This document shows positions 19,887 to 28,424 of a DNA stretch of 64,000 nucleotides, piece by piece; within the stretch, counting starts at the first letter, position 1; the number at the start of each line of letters is the position of its first letter. The position numbers and the translations under genes were made by a program. Below the pieces are notes generated by a model, which was not told the DNA's origin, searched no databases, and saw nothing but the letters and a program-made list of their open reading frames with translations. The DNA comes from CBDDBH01 sp965225625 (GTDB lineage: Bacteria > Pseudomonadota > Gammaproteobacteria > JADZEE01), in contig CBDDBH010000026.1 of the NCBI GenBank assembly GCA_965225625.1, positions 62,001 to 126,000 of the forward strand, given 5' to 3'.

Positions 19887-21680
19887 GTGCGCTTGGCCAA
19901 CGCCATCATCCAGCAGTTAGTCCACCGCAAAATGTTCCGCATCACGGCGGGGTATCTGGCAGTGGCGTGGGTGCTGTGGCAGGTGGTGACGGCGACCTGT
20001 CCCGCCTTTGAATGCAGCAACGCCTTTCAGCAGTCGATATTCTGGTTTCTCATAGCCGGGTTACCCATCACGCTGGCGATAGCGTGGGTGAACTGGCGCA
20101 CGGCCATCGGGGTTGGCATCGGCATATTGGCCGGTGCGACCGTGATGTTTTTCATGATGCGCGGCCCAGCGATTGAGCCTGAAATAGCCGCTGTTACGCC
20201 TGCTGTCGAAATTGCTGCGCCTGCTCCTGAACCCGCGCCAGCCGTCGAGGAGAAATCCATCGCAGTACTGCCATTCGTAAACATGAGTGCAGACCCTGAG
20301 CAGGAGTATTTCGGTGACGGAATTGCAGAAGAAATCCTAAATGGTCTCGCCCAGATTCATGGATTGAACGTAGCGGCTCGAACCTCCTCCTTTTATTTCA
20401 AGGGTGAAAAAGCAAACCTAAAAACGATTGGTGAAACACTCAATGTTAATCATGTATTGGAAGGGAGTGTGCGAAAGTCAGGAAATCGACTGCGAATAAC
20501 TGTACAGCTAATCAAGATTGAAGACGGGTTTCACCTGTGGTCCGAATCCTATGATCGTGATACAGCAGACATCTTTGCTGTACAAGAAGAGATTGCCCGT
20601 ACGGTAGTTGAGAAGTTACAACTCAAACTAGGATTGGCAAAAAATGAAAAATTAGTGAAGCAAGGCATAAATAATGTCGAGGCGTATAACTGGTATTTGC
20701 GCGGTCGGTATTTTGTAGAACAGCAATCACCGGATTCCTTTCAAAAGGCGATTGAATCCTATAAGAAAGTGACAGAACTTGAACCGGGTTTCGCCGGAGG
20801 ATACGGCGGATTAGCCTATGCAACCGCATATAACACCATGTGGTTTGGCCGCTACAAGGACGTCGCTCATCAGATCAAGGACGCTTATACCAAAGCCTTG
20901 GCGATAGACGCCAGCCAAACCGATGCCCTGCTTGCCAAGGCGCAGGACAGAATCATAACTGATTTTGATTTCGTGGAAGCTGACACGCTAATACGCAAAG
21001 CGCTGTCGCAGGGACGAAACAAGGTATTGGTAGTTGACTTCGCATGGTTCGCATTCCTGTTACCGCAAAAACGTTATGCAGAGGCGCTTGAGGTTCTGCG
21101 AGAACTTGAGCAGCAGGACCCGCTTTCGTCCCTCGTCAAGCAGGGTATCGGGATTATGTTGTTGTATCTTGGCCGAGAGGAAGAGGCGGTCGTAAAACTA
21201 GAAGAAGGGCTTGAATTAAATCCCGCGGATTTTCTGGCATACGTCTTTTTGTCCGACTTTTATATAAGAATGGAGCGGTTCGTAGAGGCGGACAATGCTA
21301 TGCAAGCGATGGAGAACATCGTCGGAAAAGAATCCTTTTTCACCTTGAGCGCACGAACTAATTGGCACCGTGGAATGGGTAATCGTGCAGAGGCTGAAGC
21401 AATTCTAGAACATACAATGAAACTCTATGAGACTGCTGAAGGAAAACTGCCTGTTGCTACCTGGATCGGTTTTAATGCAATTAGATTAGGCCATGTTGAT
21501 GAAGGCATAACATGGCTGGAGCGAGCGTACAACAGATCAGAATTTGTTGCCGTAAACCTTCTCAGCATGTCTCAAGATTTACCTGAATTACAGATCAATC
21601 CACGGTTTCAAGCCCTCCTGAAGAATATGAACCTTGATGATGAGTCAATCGATAGATTGAAAGAAAGAGGACCTCTATAG
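19887..21680 (+). CDS. TolB-like domain and TPR protein with N-terminal membrane segments
   Basis: About 597 residues from a GTG at 19887; a TTG at 19893 (GGGGAGG 5 nt upstream) or GTG at 19839 are alternatives. Two hydrophobic segments near the N-terminus (ITAGYLAVAWVLWQVV and FWFLIAGLPITLAIAWV) and a third (GIGILAGATVMFFM) are followed by a Pro/Ala/Glu-rich linker. A TolB N-terminal-like domain then starts at KSIAVLPFVNMSADPEQEYF, followed by TPR helices (for example YNWYLRGRYFVEQQ, YKKVTELEPGFAGGYGGLAYA, LYLGREEEAVVKLEEGL). Such proteins are frequent in gammaproteobacteria, often fused to cyclase or winged-helix domains; none is seen here. The gene is visibly more AT-rich than its neighbours, suggesting transfer. 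Its role is unknown. Confidence 0.82.
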   Translation: MRLANAIIQQLVHRKMFRITAGYLAVAWVLWQVVTATCPAFECSNAFQQSIFWFLIAGLPITLAIAWVNWRTAIGVGIGILAGATVMFFMMRGPAIEPEIAAVTPAVEIAAPAPEPAPAVEEKSIAVLPFVNMSADPEQEYFGDGIAEEILNGLAQIHGLNVAARTSSFYFKGEKANLKTIGETLNVNHVLEGSVRKSGNRLRITVQLIKIEDGFHLWSESYDRDTADIFAVQEEIARTVVEKLQLKLGLAKNEKLVKQGINNVEAYNWYLRGRYFVEQQSPDSFQKAIESYKKVTELEPGFAGGYGGLAYATAYNTMWFGRYKDVAHQIKDAYTKALAIDASQTDALLAKAQDRIITDFDFVEADTLIRKALSQGRNKVLVVDFAWFAFLLPQKRYAEALEVLRELEQQDPLSSLVKQGIGIMLLYLGREEEAVVKLEEGLELNPADFLAYVFLSDFYIRMERFVEADNAMQAMENIVGKESFFTLSARTNWHRGMGNRAEAEAILEHTMKLYETAEGKLPVATWIGFNAIRLGHVDEGITWLERAYNRSEFVAVNLLSMSQDLPELQINPRFQALLKNMNLDDESIDRLKERGPL

Positions 21681-21710
21681 TGTCCGCAGGTTTATGATGT
21701 ATTGGCCCTG

Positions 21711-21813
21711 TATTACCCAAGGCCACGGCCCCACCCTCATGGCCCACGCCGACTTCCAAGCCTTCCTCGCGAAAATGAATCTCGACGATGTGTCGATGGC
21801 AGCATTGCGCTAG
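21711..21813 (+). pseudogene. 3' remnant of a second TolB/TPR gene
   Basis: Just after the TolB/TPR stop codon a short stretch reads HADFQAFLAKMNLDDVSMAAL and stops at 21811-21813. The intact gene ends NPRFQALLKNMNLDDESIDRL, so this is the last 25 or so codons of a paralogue, more GC-rich and diverged in DNA. It suggests that a tandem paralogue was lost or replaced, leaving only its tail. Confidence 0.7.
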
Positions 21814-21931
21814 CCTGTCGGGCAAATTGCAAGTTAACGGTTCAAAACCTAGAATCGGTAACCGCTGTCCGGCCTCGGCCGGATCTCATAATAAGAAGGA
21901 AGAGCTGACTCTACCCGGCTGCTAATTTTCG

Positions 21932-22765
21932 GTGCGCACACTATTACCTTTCGAGTATCTCGAACCGGACACGATTGATTCGGCGTTGGCTTTGCTCGAT
22001 GACGCCGATTGTTCAATCCTGGCCGGCGGTGTCGATCTGGTGCTGAAATTACGGCTGCGTGCAGTGACAGCCGACCGGGTTCTCAGCCTGCACCGGATCC
22101 CGGGGCTTGAATCCATTTCCATCCGCGACGGCAGCTTGAGCATCGGCGCGATGACGCCGCTGTGGGCCGTCGAACAAGATGCACAGGTGGGCGAAGGGTG
22201 GCCATTGCTGACCGAGGCGGTGCGCTCTATTGCCTCCACTCAGATCAAGTCGATGGGAACCGTGGCCGGCAACCTGTGCATTGACGGCTTTCCCTCGGAT
22301 GTGGCTGCGGCACTGCTGGTTCTGGGCGGGGAACTGACCATCGCCAGCCGGGGCGGCGAGCGCCGGATCAAGATTGATGATTTCTACCGCGACTCGGGCG
22401 AAACGGCGTTGCAATCGAATGAGTTGGTCACCGCGATACATGTGCCTGCGACGCAGGCCAGCGGTGCCTTCCTCAAACTAACCGGTTTGGCCGAGGATCT
22501 CCCCAAAGTGAGTGTTGCCGCAGTGCTGACGATCACGGATGGTCAATGCACGCAGGTGCGCTTAGCTACGGCAAGCGTAGGGTCCCGGAGATTACAACAA
22601 GCGGAAGCCACGATGGTCGATCAAAAACCGACCCCGGCGCTGTTCTCCGCGGCCGGGGACGCGGCGGCGCAGGAATTCAGTAGTGTCAGTGACGATACTT
22701 ACCTGCAACACATAATCAAGGTGCTGACCCGCGATGCGCTAACCGCTGCGGCGCAACCGGGCTGA
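21932..22765 (+). CDS. Molybdenum hydroxylase FAD-binding subunit (CoxM/HcrB-like)
   Basis: 277 residues from a GTG at 21932. FAD-binding PCMH-type domain: CSILAGGVDLVLKLRLR, and the pyrophosphate-contacting STQIKSMGTVAGNLC, followed by a CO-dehydrogenase flavoprotein C-terminal domain (AFLKLTGLAEDLPKVSVAAV). This subunit passes electrons from the Fe-S centres to FAD and then to the acceptor. It is the first gene of an FAD - 2Fe-2S - Mo cassette, 7 bp before the ferredoxin subunit. Confidence 0.9.
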   Translation: MRTLLPFEYLEPDTIDSALALLDDADCSILAGGVDLVLKLRLRAVTADRVLSLHRIPGLESISIRDGSLSIGAMTPLWAVEQDAQVGEGWPLLTEAVRSIASTQIKSMGTVAGNLCIDGFPSDVAAALLVLGGELTIASRGGERRIKIDDFYRDSGETALQSNELVTAIHVPATQASGAFLKLTGLAEDLPKVSVAAVLTITDGQCTQVRLATASVGSRRLQQAEATMVDQKPTPALFSAAGDAAAQEFSSVSDDTYLQHIIKVLTRDALTAAAQPG

Positions 22766-22772
22766 ATTAGAA

Positions 22773-23255
22773 ATGAGCAAACAGATCGGGACATTTTCGG
22801 TGAACGGTCGCGTTTACGAACGCATCATCGAGCCGCATATGCTGCTCGTTGACGTACTGCGTGACGAGTTGGGACTCACGGGCACCAAGCGTGCCTGCGG
22901 CTCCGGTGCTTGCGGCGCGTGCACGGTGTTGATGAACGGTAAACCGCGCGCCTCGTGTCTGACCCTGGCGATCCGTGCAACGGATCAACCGCTGCAGACT
23001 GTGGAAGGTTTGGCCGAAGGCCAGCAATTGCATCCATTGCAACAAGCATTCGTTGACAACCTGGGTGCGCAATGCGGTTACTGCACGGCGGGGATGATGT
23101 TGTCGGCAAAGGTGTTGCTCGATGCAAATCCCAACCCAAGCCGCGACGAGGTCATACATGCACTGGGCGGCAACCTGTGTCGATGCACGGGCTATGTGAA
23201 GATCATCGAGTCAGTATTGGACGCGGCAGGGCGCATGCGCACAGGCGGGAACTGA
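22773..23255 (+). CDS. Molybdenum hydroxylase [2Fe-2S] subunit (CoxS/HcrC-like)
   Basis: 160 residues. Two [2Fe-2S] sites are visible: the plant-ferredoxin type CGSGACGACTVLMNGKPRASC, and the second type with CGYCTAGMM and CRCTGYVKI. It conducts electrons between the molybdopterin and FAD subunits. Its TGA overlaps the ATG of the next gene by one base (23255), indicating translational coupling. Confidence 0.94.
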   Translation: MSKQIGTFSVNGRVYERIIEPHMLLVDVLRDELGLTGTKRACGSGACGACTVLMNGKPRASCLTLAIRATDQPLQTVEGLAEGQQLHPLQQAFVDNLGAQCGYCTAGMMLSAKVLLDANPNPSRDEVIHALGGNLCRCTGYVKIIESVLDAAGRMRTGGN

Positions 23256-25561
23256 TGGCAGAGCAATTCACGGCGGTCGGCAAGAGCCTGGTTAAACCGG
23301 ACGCGGTGCCGAAGGTAACAGGCACGGTCCAATATTCCGAGGACATGTCGCTGCCGGGGATGTTGCACGGCCGCGTGTTGCGTAGCCCACATGCGCACGC
23401 TGAGGTGCGCCGCATCGATACCAGCAAAGCCAAGGCACTGCCCGGTGTCGAGGCGGTCATTACCGTTGCGGATGCGCCCGAGTCACGCTTCACGCGATCG
23501 GCAATGGCTTATGCCCTGCCCGACTTCGCCTTCGAAGGGGAAGTGCTGGATCAACGCATAATCTCCGATAAAGCGCGCTACGTTGGCGATTGGGTAGCCG
23601 CGGTTGCCGCCGTTGACATCGCGACCGCCGAGCAGGCATTGGCATTGATCGACATCGAATACGAACTGCTGCCCGCCGTGTTTGACCCACACGAAGCGCA
23701 GGTCGCAGGCGCACCTGTTATTCATGAAAACAAACCTGACAATGTCGCGGTTGCCGGTGAATATCCGTTCAACAATGGCGACGTAGAACAGGGCTTGACC
23801 GACGCCGATTACACCGCCGAGTTTTCCGGCAAGAATTCACGGCAGAAACATTGCCATCTGGAATTGGATTCGGCCATCGCATCGTGGGGAACGGATGGAC
23901 GTCTGACGCTGATCTCGCCATCGCAGGGGCCGCACCTGGCGAAGAAGGCCTTTGCCAAACATGTCTTTCCGGATCTGGGTGACGGCGATATCCGCTGGCT
24001 GTCACCGCCGCTGGGTGGCGGCTTCGGCGCACGGCTGGCGTTGGGCATGGAGCCCGTTGCGGCTTTGCTTGCGAAAGTAGCCGGCAAGCCGGTCAAGGTC
24101 ACGACGACACGCGAAGAAGACTTCTCCGGATACAGCAGCCGCACCGAACAGCATCAGACCTTCAAGGTGGGCGCCAAGGCGGACGGCACCTTGACCGCTA
24201 TCGACATGGATATCATCTCCGACTCCGGTGCGTATTACTCGCACAGCGGCACGACCACCATGGTCAACATGCAGATGACCCTGGGCCTGTTACGCTGCCC
24301 TAATATCCGCGGTCGGATGAAGGTGGTGTACACCAATACGCCGACGGCATCCGGGTTCCGCGGCTACGGTAACCCCGAAGGTGCGTTCGTTTTTCAGCAG
24401 GCACTCGACATGCTGGCTGAAAAACTGGATATGGATCCGGTCCAGTTTCGCTTGAAGAACGTCAAGCAGGTCGGTGAACGGAGTTTCTTCCTGCCGGTAA
24501 CACTGGATCACAGTGCGCTGGAAGAATGCATTCATCAGGCTGCGGAACGCATCGGCTGGGCGCAGAAGTGGCAGGGCTGGGGGAACTCCAAAACTGGTCG
24601 GCACCGGCGCGGTATCGGCATGTCAGTGATGAACCACGCGAGTGGCGCCGGCGGATTTCTGCTCGAGCACTCGGGCGCCATCATCAAATTGAATGAAGAC
24701 GGCAGTGCCAACTTGACCGTCGGCCCGAGCGAGATGGGTCAGGGGATCCTGGGCGCACTCTCACAGATCGCCGCCGAGAGTATGGGACTCAAGTACGAGG
24801 ATATTCATATCGTCACCGGTGACACCGACGTAACCCTGTTCGACATCGGCTCGCACGCATCGCGCTCGGTGTTGGTGATCGGTAACGCGGTGGTGGACGC
24901 GGGAACGAAGATTCGCGAGCAATTACTTAGCCTGGCCGCGGCTAAGCTCGAAGCATCGCCCGAGGATTTAGAGATCCGTGAAGGCCGTATTACCGTCGCC
25001 GGCGTGCCTGATCAAGGTATCGACGTCGCGCAACTGGCCCACGACGCCGTCTATAACTACACAGCTTCCGGCGCGCAAATCTCGGCGACTGGCTCGTATC
25101 TTTCGACATCGCACAATCCGAACTTTCAGGCAGCCTTCGCCGAAGTCGATGTTGATACCGATACGGGCGTCGTCTCTGTCGTGCGTTACGTGATGGCCCA
25201 CGATATCGGCCGCGCGATAAACCCCCAAGCGGTAGAGGGACAGTTACAAGGCGGTGCGATGCAGGGTTTCGGATTCGCCCTGACCGAAGACTTCGCCATC
25301 GACAAAACCTCCGGGGAGACGCTGACGAACAGCTTTGCAAGCTATCGGATCCCGACCATACGCGACGTTCCTGAAATGGAGATCATTCTGATCGAGGATC
25401 CTGCGCCCAACGGACCGTACGGGGCAAAGGGTGTTGGTGAACCGGGACTCGTGAACGTCGCACCGGCGATTGCGAATGCGGTTTATGATGCGATCGGGGT
25501 ACGTATTAATTCGTTGCCGCTGTCGCCTAAGAAAGTACTGACCGCGCTCGAGCGAACCTGA
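23255..25561 (+). CDS. Molybdenum hydroxylase molybdopterin-binding subunit (CoxL/HcrA-like)
   Basis: 768 residues from the ATG at 23255 (MAEQFTAVGKSLVKPD); an open frame upstream to 23072 is an overlap with the ferredoxin subunit gene. Motifs of the xanthine oxidase family: PLGGGFGARLALG for the Mo cofactor, SGFRGYGNPEGAF, a GPSEMGQGI loop, and near the end GAKGVGEPGLVNVAP containing the catalytic Glu. It hydroxylates a substrate with water-derived oxygen, the substrate being perhaps an aromatic or N-heterocyclic compound or an aromatic CoA ester. Sequence alone cannot separate these. No maturation (XdhC) gene is seen next to it. Confidence 0.9.
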   Translation: MAEQFTAVGKSLVKPDAVPKVTGTVQYSEDMSLPGMLHGRVLRSPHAHAEVRRIDTSKAKALPGVEAVITVADAPESRFTRSAMAYALPDFAFEGEVLDQRIISDKARYVGDWVAAVAAVDIATAEQALALIDIEYELLPAVFDPHEAQVAGAPVIHENKPDNVAVAGEYPFNNGDVEQGLTDADYTAEFSGKNSRQKHCHLELDSAIASWGTDGRLTLISPSQGPHLAKKAFAKHVFPDLGDGDIRWLSPPLGGGFGARLALGMEPVAALLAKVAGKPVKVTTTREEDFSGYSSRTEQHQTFKVGAKADGTLTAIDMDIISDSGAYYSHSGTTTMVNMQMTLGLLRCPNIRGRMKVVYTNTPTASGFRGYGNPEGAFVFQQALDMLAEKLDMDPVQFRLKNVKQVGERSFFLPVTLDHSALEECIHQAAERIGWAQKWQGWGNSKTGRHRRGIGMSVMNHASGAGGFLLEHSGAIIKLNEDGSANLTVGPSEMGQGILGALSQIAAESMGLKYEDIHIVTGDTDVTLFDIGSHASRSVLVIGNAVVDAGTKIREQLLSLAAAKLEASPEDLEIREGRITVAGVPDQGIDVAQLAHDAVYNYTASGAQISATGSYLSTSHNPNFQAAFAEVDVDTDTGVVSVVRYVMAHDIGRAINPQAVEGQLQGGAMQGFGFALTEDFAIDKTSGETLTNSFASYRIPTIRDVPEMEIILIEDPAPNGPYGAKGVGEPGLVNVAPAIANAVYDAIGVRINSLPLSPKKVLTALERT

Positions 25562-25596
25562 GCAGCGCGGCACTGTTGAGATCGAACATCGCCTAT

Positions 25597-25684
25597 AACC
25601 CCTCATCCTGTCCTTCTCCCGAGGGAGAAGGGACCCCTAGTTTAAGTCCCTCTCCCACCGGGATAGGGATTGGGGTGAGGGGTT
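25597..25684. repeat. REP-like nested palindrome
   Basis: Outer arms AACCCCTCA (25597-25606) and TGAGGGGTT (25676-25684) enclose a perfect inner palindrome TTCTCCCGAGGGAGAA (25613-25628) and a second CCCTCTCCCaccGGGATAGGG arm. This matches the general form of proteobacterial REP/BIME-type elements. It sits between the Mo hydroxylase operon and an MFS gene and could also stop transcription or stabilise the upstream mRNA. A partial GGGGAGAGGGAGTTAA is seen at 28388-28402. Confidence 0.6.
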
Positions 25685-25703
25685 GTTTTCAGCGTCCAGC
25701 CTC

Positions 25704-26870
25704 ATGAACCAACCCGCTTATCGCTGGGTCATGCTGTTTTTGTGCTCGTATGTGGCGGTGTGCTACGCGTTTGTGTTTCAAAGCATCCCGCCTATCTTGC
25801 CGGATTTAATCAATGATCTATCAATATCGTATGCGCAGGCCGGTGGGCTCATGGGCAGCTATGCGTTGCCTGCCATCGTCGTCGCGCTGCCGTTTGGATA
25901 CTTGATGGATCGCTTCGGCATACAAAAGGTGGGAGTTGGCACCTTGACGGTTTTTGTGCTGGGCGCCGTCGTCGTCGCGTGGGTGGACGGCTACCCAGGT
26001 TTTCTCGGCGGACGGATTGTTTGCGGAATCGGCGCAGCCGCGGTGCTGGTCTACACGCCGAGCGCTATTTCGGATTGGTTTAGAGAGCGGGAGACCGGCC
26101 TCGCCATGGGCCTGTTTAACACTTCGGTCCCGCTGGGCACCATTATCGCGCTCATGAGTCTGGGCGTAATCGCCAAATCTCGGGGATGGGAAAGCGTACT
26201 CACGGTTTCCGCCATCGCGGCCGCGTCCGCGCTGCTGTTGTTTGTTTTGTTGTATCGTGATGACGCGCGCAAGGCGACTGTCGTTACAACATCAACGGGT
26301 AATGATTTGCGCAGTGTCATCAACGACGCAGGCGGCACAATTTGGCTACTGGCGACGATCTGGGTGATGTTTGGCGCAGGCTATATGCAGTACTTCACCT
26401 TTGCTACCGAATTTTTCATCGCCCAAGGTCACAGCGTCGAGATGGCCGGCTGGTACGCCAGCGGTCCCATGTGGGTCGGACTGGTCGCGGCACCGGTGTC
26501 CGGTCTGTTATTGGATAAGCTTGGACGACCGTGGCTTTTTATCCTGGTGGGAAACCTGGGTCTGGGTACATCAATGGCGTTGATACCTGCCGGCCCGGGC
26601 TACCTGTTTGCGGCCATGCTCATAATTGGCTTCGCAGCTTCAGCGCTCGCGACGACGGTCATGACGATACCTCCAAGCATCATGCCGCTGCATACGCTGG
26701 GATTTGGCTATGGAGTGCTGACCGCAGCGCTCGGCCTGGGTCTTTCCGTCGGCGGCGTGGGCCTGGGTTTCCTGCGCGATGTGACCGGCAGCGGAGCATC
26801 GGTGTTTTACGGTATGGCTGCCATCATGCTTGTCGGCGTCGCTCCGACGCTGGCATTACGCCGGGATTAA
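25704..26870 (+). CDS. MFS transporter
   Basis: 388 residues from the ATG at 25704; a TTG at 25683 lies inside the repeat and is unlikely. Twelve hydrophobic segments with MFS loop signatures such as GYLMDRFGIQKVG (loop 2-3 motif A), GRIVCGIGAA and LLLDKLGRPWLF in the second half. It probably moves a small organic anion across the inner membrane with a proton. Same strand after the Mo hydroxylase genes but separated by a REP-like palindrome. The substrate is unknown. Confidence 0.85.
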   Translation: MNQPAYRWVMLFLCSYVAVCYAFVFQSIPPILPDLINDLSISYAQAGGLMGSYALPAIVVALPFGYLMDRFGIQKVGVGTLTVFVLGAVVVAWVDGYPGFLGGRIVCGIGAAAVLVYTPSAISDWFRERETGLAMGLFNTSVPLGTIIALMSLGVIAKSRGWESVLTVSAIAAASALLLFVLLYRDDARKATVVTTSTGNDLRSVINDAGGTIWLLATIWVMFGAGYMQYFTFATEFFIAQGHSVEMAGWYASGPMWVGLVAAPVSGLLLDKLGRPWLFILVGNLGLGTSMALIPAGPGYLFAAMLIIGFAASALATTVMTIPPSIMPLHTLGFGYGVLTAALGLGLSVGGVGLGFLRDVTGSGASVFYGMAAIMLVGVAPTLALRRD

Positions 26871-27253
26871 GCGGTATCCATTCGGCTGACAGCGGTTCGC
26901 AACCGCGAGGGGGCAAGCGCTTCATCGTAGCCCGCACGGGCTTGAGACAGCACGCGGGCACCGCGTGAACTCATTCGTTTATCGGTCCACGACGGCGTCC
27001 ACAGAGGCACCACATTCACTACCTCCGCGCCGCGCGCCGCCAAGACATCCTGGATCTGCGCAATGATGCGGTGCGTGAACATACAGCCGGGCTCTGTAAA
27101 CGTGATCTCTACATCAACCTGTAACCCGGTGATCGTGACATTGCCGATCAGGCCGAGATCGACGATGGACAGGTCAAATCCGGCCGCTTCCAAGCAGGGG
27201 TCGCGGATCGCTTCTAGCGCAGCAAGCACATCGGAGCGCGAAAGCATAATCAA
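26867..27253 (-). CDS. DUF59/MIP18-family Fe-S assembly protein (PaaD/SufT-like)
   Basis: 128 residues. DUF59 signature: VLAALEAIRDPCLEAAGFD, SIVDLGLIGNV, and a conserved Cys in FTEPGCMFT. Family members help insert Fe-S clusters, for example PaaD for ring-opening oxygenase maturation and SufT in general assembly. Translationally coupled to the upstream amidohydrolase (4-bp overlap), so it may serve a metal or Fe-S enzyme of this catabolic group. The C-terminal extension (about 40 residues) is unlike the compact SufT form. Confidence 0.82.
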   Translation of the reverse strand: MIMLSRSDVLAALEAIRDPCLEAAGFDLSIVDLGLIGNVTITGLQVDVEITFTEPGCMFTHRIIAQIQDVLAARGAEVVNVVPLWTPSWTDKRMSSRGARVLSQARAGYDEALAPSRLRTAVSRMDTA

Positions 27254-28350
27254 CTCGCCTCAGCCGAATGCTTTTGCTCGACACCCAGCCGGGTACGGAT
27301 GCTCTGCCATGGCTGCCGGTACCCGTTTGCTTTTACTTCCTTAGCGAATTCATCCTCGTCCAGAGAAACGCGACGCGCATCCACGTCCAACCCATGTAGG
27401 CGGGCAATGTTGCCACCGAGTATCAACGCCCGATTCGCGTCGCTTAGCTGAACGGCGAAATCTTCGGGCATTTCGAAACGAGCAAACTCTTCCATAACAT
27501 AGTGCGGATGCGCGACCGTCGCGTTGGCTGAATAAATAATTTTCTCCGGCCCGCCGAACACCAGCATGTCTCGCAACATGTTTACGAACCCCGGTTTATC
27601 AAACATCAGGAACAGGAACGATGCCTCAAGCGTTGCATAGACGTTCGGATAGTTCATGAGCAGCATTTTGGTCTCATCCATGAACATGAAACCGGCATGG
27701 ATGATCTGGAAATTCAGATCCGGATAACGCAAAGCGACGCGGCCGATATCGTTGACGCGCATGGCGTCGCTATCCACCGGACCAATCGGCAGCGCCTTGT
27801 GTACCGCAATATTCTTGACGCCAAGTTCCCGCGCCAGATCGAGAATGGGATAAACCATGGCCGGGTCATCCATCGAATACCAACGCGTGCCATCCTCGTA
27901 GTGCCACGCGGGATAGAACTTGAGTCCATCGGCGCCGAGTTCCTCCACGCTGTGGCGAACCTCATCTAATGCCTCGCGACCCTTCCACACTGGAACGCTG
28001 GCATACCAGAGTACGCGCTGCGGCCACCGCCGCTTGAGCTCCGCGCCCCGCTCTATCGACTGCAAGCCGACGTGAAAAGCGTCGTATATTGGGATCGAGT
28101 GGGTGCATACCATATCGGTGGCACTTTCGAGAAACATGGTTTCCATGAACTCGTCCGCCTGCCAGTCGCGTAGCCATTGTTCTTTGGTCAGCGCCCGATC
28201 GGGTGGAGAGCAGACGGGGTGAAAACTCCACATGACGTCGGCAAAGATTTGCCCGTAACGGCCACGGAAGTTCTCCGGGTTTAATTGGTAGGCGTGGGAG
28301 ACGCCGTCGATGATGAATGGTTGGGTCACGGGATCTCGCTCTTTAAACAC
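27250..28350 (-). CDS. Amidohydrolase family protein (amidohydrolase 2 / ACMSD-like)
   Basis: 366 residues. TIM-barrel hydrolase or decarboxylase of the amidohydrolase-2 group: strand-end segments LWYASVPVWKG, GADGLKFYPAW, NIAVHKALPIG, FQIIHAGFMF and IIYSANATVAHPHYVM carry His/Asp candidates for metal binding. The N-terminal HxH motif is replaced by DGVSHAYQL, so only one of the two His is present; the metal site may differ from the classical type. Groups of this kind act as decarboxylases or C-C hydrolases in aromatic degradation. It overlaps the downstream DUF59 gene. Confidence 0.8.
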   Translation of the reverse strand: MFKERDPVTQPFIIDGVSHAYQLNPENFRGRYGQIFADVMWSFHPVCSPPDRALTKEQWLRDWQADEFMETMFLESATDMVCTHSIPIYDAFHVGLQSIERGAELKRRWPQRVLWYASVPVWKGREALDEVRHSVEELGADGLKFYPAWHYEDGTRWYSMDDPAMVYPILDLARELGVKNIAVHKALPIGPVDSDAMRVNDIGRVALRYPDLNFQIIHAGFMFMDETKMLLMNYPNVYATLEASFLFLMFDKPGFVNMLRDMLVFGGPEKIIYSANATVAHPHYVMEEFARFEMPEDFAVQLSDANRALILGGNIARLHGLDVDARRVSLDEDEFAKEVKANGYRQPWQSIRTRLGVEQKHSAEAS

Positions 28351-28424
28351 TTTGACTAGCCTAGTGTTCGGGCTTTTTTAGCGCAAGGGGAGAGGGAGTT
28401 AAGTCGCGGGCGGTTTGGGAGTAA

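Noticed and set aside
23072..23254. N-terminal extension of the Mo hydroxylase large subunit
   Set aside because: It overlaps the ferredoxin subunit coding region; the ATG at 23255 with a one-base overlap gives the normal start.
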